Positions 12,001-21,000 of a stretch of DNA of 22,894 bases are shown in pieces; position 1 is the stretch's first letter, and each line of letters opens with the position of its first letter. The DNA is taken from positions 1 to 22,894 of the forward strand of contig JAAAKB020055951.1 in NCBI GenBank assembly GCA_010014835.2, read 5' to 3'. The stretch comes from Apostichopus leukothele. Taxonomy: Eukaryota > Echinodermata > Holothuroidea > Aspidochirotida > Stichopodidae. The notes beneath the pieces are model-generated. The model was not told the DNA's origin and did not search any database. It saw only the letters and a list, made by a program, of their open reading frames with translations. A program made the translations under genes and the position numbers.

Positions 12001-15000
12001 ACAGGTTCTCACTGCAAGCGGATTTCATGTTGAATTAGATCGAGTGAAACAACTACCAGGCTTCCCTGATCATGAGACTGTTGACTTTAGGGTCAGTTTT
12101 GACCCAAGGGGTGCAAATGTTGGCCTTGGAGAGGTTGTTGCTCATGTACCTATCAATGTAAGTATAAGTCATTGAGAAGATGCAAAGAATATAAGACAAA
12201 CTAGGTTGGGAATGGATGGAGGGGATGTTTTGGTGGCATTCACCAAGCAATACACTCTTATTATGAGATTTATCAGTGTTTGAAAGGTTGAAGAATAATA
12301 TCGTTTTGTTTGTAATATGTATATATCATGAAGCTGTACTACATTAAATATGTTAAATATGATTCATAAATGGCAAAGATGATTATATTGAATTCCACTT
12401 TATGATTACATTAATATGGAACTTGACAAACAAGAAGTAACCTTTCCTAAAGTCATCCTTTGCTCACAGGGGTCATATATTATTTTCAGTAATAATAAAG
12501 GATCACATGCTTAGTGAGGATCTTTACTCATCTCCATTAATGTAGTAAGTCGTCTTTTCCCGATCTCTTCTTAGATCATAAACGGACCTTGTGTTTTTCT
12601 GAGACTGAGGGCTAATGTGACCATGCCAGACATGCAAGTTTCGACTGATCTGTTAGAGTTTGGACCTGTCCAGTGCGGTCAGTGTAAGGTAGTCACCATC
12701 CAGTTGTTCAATCACAATAAAGTCAAATGTGAATGGACCTCCCTGCCCACGGAAAAGGAGAAAAGACTGGTAAGGTTTAACTTGCTTTTTTGGTTTGCTT
12801 TGGTGTGATGTTAAAGGTGACATGTTAATTCAACTGTAGGTGTTAGGGAAAGAGGTGAGGGACAGTCATTACACAATAAGAGTTAAGTAATACAAATTCT
12901 GATCTAATCAAAATCTCCAATTGAAAATAATTTGATATCACTCGCAATAGTTAAAATAATTGGAAGCTGCTGAATGGAATAAGAGCAGGAAGATGCAGAC
13001 CATGGGATAGCTGCCTTCTAGCTGAATTACACTGTTTAGCAGCTAGCCACTACCTGGATTAAATGTCTAGTTTAAAGTATTGGAAACAACCCTCTTTTAT
13101 ATCTAAGATGCAATAGGATAGTTGAATATCCTCTATCTAGTATAAATGTTTCCTTAAAGTGTTAAAAATTGTGTTAAAACCAGGCTGTATCAGAAGGAAT
13201 AAGAATGATACAAGATTTACAAACATTCTTTTCTTTCGATCCTGATGACAGCTCATAAGATCATGCTATTTTCATACATTTTTCATATTGATGTAATCAA
13301 ATGTCGGCTTTTACTTTTTACGTGTAGGAGATGGAAACACTTCTGAAGGTAAATATTTTTGAACGGACTCTCCACACATCACAGTCTTTCCACCTGCCTT
13401 TTCTAGTTCACAATTAACCACCATTTATATCTCTTCATTTTAGCACCTGTCACAGAATTTTTTTTTCTTATTCATAGTCGGTCTGTTTGCTTTTACATCC
13501 AGATTACAGCTTCAGAAATAGTAACACACTCCTCCTTTCAACTCTCACTTTCTCTGTATTTGCCTAGTTTAATACTGCTAACTAAGACATGATACACTTC
13601 ACCTTATTTGCTGTCTCGTGAGCCACGATGTATCCATTTTGAAAGGAGGTTTAATTTATAAGTGTCATTCAGATCTTAATCTGCCTTTGACTCACCATAT
13701 CCATTTTTAGATCATTCTTTGACACCATGATTAATCCACAGTCTAAATGTGACAGTTTTCCTACTTTCTTGAGTGCCATTTAAAATTGGTTAGTAGGATC
13801 GAGAGGTAGGTTTGATCCAAGGACAACCATGTTCCAGGCCCCATTTTATGCACTCTTCATTGTTCCTTAAAAGTATATTATGAAAATGAGAATGCACCCT
13901 TTATTTATCCCATGTGTTCTTGGGATTTTATCTAAAGATTTATACAATAATAATAATAATCAGCGGTTATTTTTACGACGCTTAAGCGACCACAAATGTG
14001 GGAGAAACCTGCAAGGGCTTATGGATTACAACTTACACGTGATATTGATCTTAATAACAAAGATGAAGTGGAACTCAAAGTATCCAACCGTTGTCACATC
14101 TCAGATTGAAACCACTTTCATGAAACTCTTTGCATTTACATTTCACGATCTGTTCAACTAAATATCTGTTAATATGTACACAGTAATAGAATTGCTAAAC
14201 AAATGTTAGTGAATGTTGTTAGTTGTCCAAGGAAATAGCCACAAGTGGCCAAATCACTATCCCTTCTTCAAATTCTTTTACTTCCACAGATTGACAAGCA
14301 CATGCCTCTTCACCTCCGTCGGAAACTCAGACCAGACAGACCTCGGCCCAAGAATTTTGAAATGCTACCCTTCAGTGGTACTCTGTTACCAGGACAACGA
14401 GTGAACGTCCAAGTCAAGTTTATGCCAACCGAAGAGGTCAGTTGAGTGTTATCTGCAATGGGTGGTGGAGAAGCACACATATTGCCTGGCAATCTCAGTG
14501 TGCTCAGATAAGCCCCCTTCCCTCCCCTTGATTAATCTGTATGGGAGTAGGTCATGTGAGAGTAATGTATTCTTAAGAGACATGTGGTCATCTTCAAATA
14601 TTAAGTAAGGTAAGATTTGTACTGTGCTTCTGTCACTGCTGGTACACTTCATTGCCTAGTTATTTTCCTTAAGTTCATCCTATATGAAGGACTTATGGAG
14701 CAAGTACAGTCTTATCAAGCTATGACTGCATTCCTGTACTGCAGAGAAAATAAATCCTTGCATTGCTGCAGTAGCAGACAGTAAGTATCTAGACAGTAGC
14801 AGAAGAAAATATAGTTTCTATGATAATAATTATAAAGTAGACACAATTGTTCTAAGAAAGCCTATTGGATTAGTGTTTAGGTTAGTGTTAGGGTTAGTGT
14901 TTGTATCCTAGATTCTAAGCATTTACATTTTAACACCTATTTAGATGATGTCATCTCCTTGATTTCTCCTAACTAGACATGTTTCCTCTCTGTGAGCATT

Positions 15001-18000
15001 TCTGTTTTACAGGTCCATACGTCATCTTCCATCATTTATTATAATCATGTTGCATATATTTGTGAAATTATTGCAACCATAAATTTGATCTGCTTTTTCA
15101 GAAATGTTACCAGGACAGAGTAGTGCTGAGGATCGCTCAGAGCAGTCAGCGTTTGACGATTGTGACACAAGGCCAAGGCCTGGAGCCACAGTTAGAGTTT
15201 ACAAAAACGTTACTAGAGTTTGGACCCATATTACCTCACAGTGATGGTGATGAGGTGGATGTTATTGTCAAGAATCCCTGCTCTTTCCCTATAGAGTTCT
15301 ACTCATTAGAGTTTGACAAGCAGTACCTACAAGAGGAAAAAGTAAGGAAAAATATCAATTTCCTTTAATTTCTTTTTCTTGTCTTCTCTGCATGTTGCAT
15401 CTTCATTGCTCAGTTAATCACAATTCAACTATTATTGATGCTTTTATTGACTCTAGGAAGAATCCTATGGTTTGCACACATTCAAATGATAAATTGTTTG
15501 TTCGTTCTTACGTAGATGTTGCGTCTCATGAAAGGCTATGACGAACAGGGAACACTTCTCCTCCCTCCACGTAACCCTAGCGATAAACTCCCTAAAGAGA
15601 TAGTTGATTTCTTTGAGGAGCAAAAGAGGAAGCTTGAGGAGGAAGAGGAGGAGAAGGCAAAGTTAGAGGCAGAGGCTGAAGCAGCTGCTGCTCTTGCTGC
15701 TCAACAAGCCGAAGGTCAGTTTAAGTAGAATTGATGAACTACACCCAAAAATGATCTTATTGTGTAAACAAGGTACACCTGGTAGTTTCTCATTCCAGTT
15801 TGAAATTTTTAGCCATAACTTTAGTCCATACAAGAAGTTGTTTTAGGTGTAGTGTGTTGATTTATTTCTGTATTGATTGATATGATTAACCATCAGTTTG
15901 ATACGCATGGGCAAGAACACAAAATTTCAAAACTGCATGGCAAGACATATTCTCAAAATGAAATGTTTATGTCTTACAATGCACAATTATGTATAGCACA
16001 CTATTCAAGAAAGACTGAAAAGACATCGTTGAAGGGTGCTTTTAATCACTGGGTTGCTTGTAATAAAGTTTGGATTGACCGTTGGTCGTCATTTAGTTAA
16101 CTGGCTTTTGTGGTCTCCATGTTTTAATATCTTTATCTCTCTTTGGTTAGATACTTGAATGATATACTGGTGAATTTTCTTCCCATTTTTTTCATCAGAT
16201 GGTCAAAGTGAAGGTAAGGAAGAAGGAGATGCGGGAGGTGATGTGACAGCTCTAAAGGAAGCCGAGACGGAGAAGTCTAAGAGAGGAGGAGGAGATAAGG
16301 GAACAGATAAGGAAAGGATTCAGAAAACACCATCAGTCAAGAGTGAAGATGTCAAAGATGACAATGGTAAATTTCAAACAAGGATGATGATGTTTATTAT
16401 AGCATCTGAAATGCCTTTGTCTCTTTCCTTTCCATCCCGTTACCCTGAATTTCTTTTCTTGTAAACCTATATATCTTTGTTTTCTTGCATCATCCAATGG
16501 GAAATTCATTTGTGTGAATTGTTATCTAGTTATTTGGTATTTTTTATTGTTCACTGCAGAATATTATTTGTAAGTTGTATGTAATGGTTAATATTTACAG
16601 AACTGTGTTGTGTTATAAGGAATATAATATTGGAAAAGAAGTATGAAGATGTTCATGAAAACTGTATGTTCCTTTGCATAATGTAGTTATATTTTGATTG
16701 ATTGCAGACAAGAAGGATTCAGCATCCAGTCTTGGAGTTGGTGATCTGGAAATCACACCAGTGTCAGCAGCTATTGCCAGACACCTTGGAATTGATTTGT
16801 CAACCGAAGGGAAGGCTGCTATGCGTAGACGGGGTGTAGGAATTGTAGTCCATGGTGCACCTCTGGCTGGTAAGAAAGTTATTCTCAGAGGTTTTGATGA
16901 GGTTGAGAATGGAGAGATTAGAAATTGCTTTTTAAAAGTTAAGCTATAACCTGTAACTGTCTCCATGGTTACAGGTTCAAATAACACTTTATGGTTTTTA
17001 GACCTTTGTTTTTTCCTTGAAGATTCATAACAGTTTCAGTCATTTAAAGAAGATGAAAGAAGATGGAAAAGTTTTTGTTGTTGTATCTATTGTACTTTTG
17101 TACTATTTGAGAATCTGAACTTTGAGAAGCTTTGATGCTGGAAGTTACTGTATACAGTGTTACTGTATATGTAGTTACCACATTCAGTGTTACTGTATAT
17201 GCAGTTACCATATACAGTGTTACGGTATATGAAGTTACTGTATACAGTGTTACTGTATATGCAGTTACCTGATACAGTGTTACTGTATGTGAAGTTACAG
17301 TATACAGTGTTACTGTATGTAAAGTTACCATATACAGTGTTACTTGTATGTAAAGTTAATGTAAAGTGTTACTGTTTATGCAGTTACCATATACAGTGTT
17401 ACTTGTATGTGAAGTTACCATGTTCAGTGTTGCTTTATGTGTAGTTACCATATACAGTATTACTGTATATGCAGTTACTGTATACAATATTACTGTTTAT
17501 GAAGTTACCGTATACAGTGTTACTGTATGTGAAGTTACTGTATACAGTGTTACTGTTTATGCAGTCACTGTATACATTGTTCTGTGATCATGATCATGCT
17601 GCCCTTTGTTAAAGACCTTATTTCTGTATGCAATTGTCTTCATTCTGAATTTTACCTGAAATGTGTATTTGATGTGATTTTCTTGGGGCTTTAATGATTG
17701 CCATTATTTGTTATCAAACAGGTAAAACGAGTACAGCCATTGGTCTAGCCAAGTACTACGAGGCTGCTCTATTGACGGTAGACAGCATAATCTTGGAAGC
17801 CATCTCCAGCGGTAATACTCCTGCAGGGCTCAGAGCCAGAGAGCTTTGTTCTCTGGCTGCTAAAGCCCAGCTTGCTAGAGAAGGTGAAGGCAGTGAGACT
17901 CACACTGCTGGTGCTGGAGGACTGAGTGTAGAAGCTGTTACTGCTCATTCACAGGGACAGGCAGGAGGATCAGGTAAATATGTAATCTGTACTGTCTTAC

Positions 18001-21000
18001 TTCAGTCAGTGTTAATATGCAAGACACATCATCTATATAAGCACAACTAGAACTGACTCTCTCCACAGTAAGCTGTGTAGATACTGTTTGTTGTTCCCCT
18101 GAGTATTCTTCAAGCAGATTTCTGTTGTTTTTCCTTGATATATTGTGTTTTAATTAACAATTTATTAATTAATTAATTATTTCCTGTACTTTCCTCTGAA
18201 GGCTCTATCAGTGTTGCAGGTGGAGGCGGAGCTCATTCAGTGATCAGTAACAGAAAGACCAGCACCATCTCTGGCAACAAACCAGAGGACCAGCAACCTC
18301 CCAAACCATCCGATAAGAAAGACAGGAAAGATAAGAAGATGGATAGCGATAACCAGACCCTGATGTCTGGTAGTCCTCCTCCTGTCGCCCCCATCGCCAG
18401 ACGGCTCAGTGTCAGTGCCAGCGTGGCTGGAGACGAGGGTCTAATGAGTTGTTTGCTACCAGAGGATCTACTCGTTGAAATACTAGCTGAGAGGCTCCAG
18501 GTGAGGATCTGCCATGACATATGACCAAAACAGATGTATAAATGTCTAAGACAATTACAGTATGTGTTGGGGGATTAGGATAATATAGGGGTACTAATAA
18601 GATGACTAATGTTATAGTGCATACACTGACTTCTCCCAAACACTTTATCTCTTGTAAAGTAAATAGATACTGATAATGTAAAGAGGTTGGCATATCCTTC
18701 TTTTACATATAAAAGGGGAAATTGTCACTACATGGTATGACTAAAGAATCTAACATGTTACACCTTCTTTGCAGAGAGGGTGGAACAGCAAACATTACAT
18801 TACACACATTACATGGGTAAATCTATTACATAGGGAAGTCGACCTTTGTAATTATTCCAGTGAAAGATTCAATCACTGTACAAAAGGAGAAATCTTGTCT
18901 CTGAATTAACTTCCTTAAAAGCATTAAAAGTTTTTTGCCTTTCTTCTCTTCAGCTGAATGATTGTCACAGAGGTGTAGTGTTTGATGGATTGGAGACGCT
19001 CTTCAGCCCGAACCAGTCCACAACAGCTAGAGCCATTTTGAAGTCTCTAAATAACAGAAAGTACATTTACTTTGTTACCCTCAAGTTGGAGCAGGGTGTT
19101 CTACAAGCTAGGGAACAGAAACAACAAGAAGAAAGAGGTGAATACATTAAACTGTAAAAAACATTGTTAAAATATTCATTAGAAGACCTGGGTGAGTTAG
19201 ATGCTTATTTCTGTTACGACAGAAGAACACCTGAAGACTGTCTACCTCTGGTAACATTGTTATCATTTGGTGACTGAGCTATTATAGTTTCTTGTAAAGT
19301 ACTAACACATTTAGCAGATTGTGTGCTGTAATGTCCTCTAAAGAAAAAGTCACATGAGAAGATTATGATGGTGATAGTGGTGGTGGTGATGGTGATGATG
19401 ATGATGGTGGTGGTGATGATGATTGTGGTGGTGATTGTGGTGGTGATTGTGGTGGTGATTGTGGTGGTGATGATGATGGAGGTGATGGTGATGATGGTGG
19501 TGATGATGGTGATGATGGTGGTGGTGGTCATGATGTTGGTGGTGGTGATGATGGTGGTGGTGGCGATGGTGGTGGTGGTGGTGATGATGATGGTGGTCTT
19601 CAGGAACTGCTGAATGCCTGTGACAAAACTATCAATAATGGCAAAGTTTGGTTTGATCTTCAAACATTGAAATGTGATTCGGACTTTTTATCAGTACCTC
19701 TCTACTTACTAAGAACAATAGTGATAATAGGAATATAGTCTACGTTATAGATAGAGATATTGTAGTTGTGTCTTGACTTTAAGGTTGTCAAATTCTATAA
19801 GTTTTAACCTTAGCAAAGTTTGAGGAATACTCAAATTTAAAAGACAAGTTTTGTTGTTGTGAAACAGCTATTTTGACTTATCATCAAGTTTTACATGATG
19901 TCAGTAAAATGAGTAATAGAAACAATAGTTGTAATTTGACTAGAGGTTAATGGCTTGCATGCTCATTTCCCGCCTCCACACACAGAACGAATAGGGAAAG
20001 AAGTTGAAGAGGCAGAGAGAATACGTCTGGAGGAGATGTCAGAAGATGAGTATGATGCCCTCACTGATGGAGAGAAAGCAGCCGTGGATCAAAAACGACT
20101 TAAAACAAAGAAGGAAAGAATGATGAAAAAGTAAGATTCTAAAACATCAGCATATCATTAACAGTGTCAGGGAACTTCTTGGTTGAAACCTGATATATGT
20201 TTCAACCTGAGACCAGCTGAGACTTGTGTCAATACATGACAATTATAAGTCTACAGCATTTAATCTGTGCTAGTAGTGGATTTCATATTCAGACATTTAG
20301 GTACCAATGAAGGTCATGAAAACAAAAATTGACAGAGAGTTAGTAGCTAAAACATGCAGGCTATGAATAACTACATGTGTTGACTGTAACAACACAGATG
20401 AACAGAATTAAGTTAACCTGCAATTCCAAGTAGGGAGGGGGGGGTGGGGGTGATTCCCCTTGTCTGAATTATTGTAACATTGGAAGTTAACTGTGAACAT
20501 AATTTTGCTCATAGTGGGATAATAAAGCCCGCTTCATGCGTGGGCATTCCATACCTTTTACCTATGTTTTCTATGCACTGCTATTCAGTAGTACTTTTGA
20601 TATACTTACAGATACGTATCTCACGGGCTTGCTCTTGTGAGAAATTTGACATTCACCACTGGGGAATGCTATTCAATTTCAACATTAGAGATGATTGAAA
20701 AAGACAACCATTTTATATAGTTAAATAGCATCAAAATATAAGTTCATGTTGTAAAGTACTCTCTCTTTGTTACAACAGGGAGATGGAAGAGAGGCTGGAA
20801 AGAGAAAAGAAGGAAAGAGAGCTAGCTGCTCTTCTAGAGGAGAAGAAACTGGAAGATGACAAGTGAGTTGTTTGTAGATATGGATGATTGTCTCGACTTC
20901 CATACACCTAACCTTAAACACTCTCAGGTTCCTTTTACATTCTTCTTTCAATTCGTAATTTATGGTGATATAACATGCATTGTAGTAAACTTGTATCTCT

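Noticed and set aside
13880-14161. 93-codon open frame in intron 18
   Set aside because: No resemblance to any family, contains a poly-Asn from an AAT microsatellite, has no splice signals joining it to HYDIN, and is of the size expected in A/T-rich intron.
14868-14902. Telomere-like TTAGTGTTAGGGTTAG patch
   Set aside because: Only one exact TTAGGG with degenerate neighbours; this is a short simple-sequence patch, not an interstitial telomere.
17044-17587. Repetitive open frames on both strands (YTVLLYMQLP-like and YTVTLYTVT-like)
   Set aside because: They are produced by the 30-bp minisatellite, whose period is a multiple of three; they shift frame where a 31-base unit occurs.
19214-19663. 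149-codon open frame on the - strand, Thr/Ile-rich
   Set aside because: It is the reverse reading of the GGT/GAT trinucleotide block in intron 26; triplet periodicity keeps it open. No start context, family or exon structure.
19604-19735. Extra exon after the cryptic acceptor CTTCAG|GAACTG (reads ELLNACDKTINNGKVWFDLQ)
   Set aside because: It would not fit the phase-1 junction between exons 26 and 27, no good donor follows before a stop, and the direct junction gives a smooth coiled coil.
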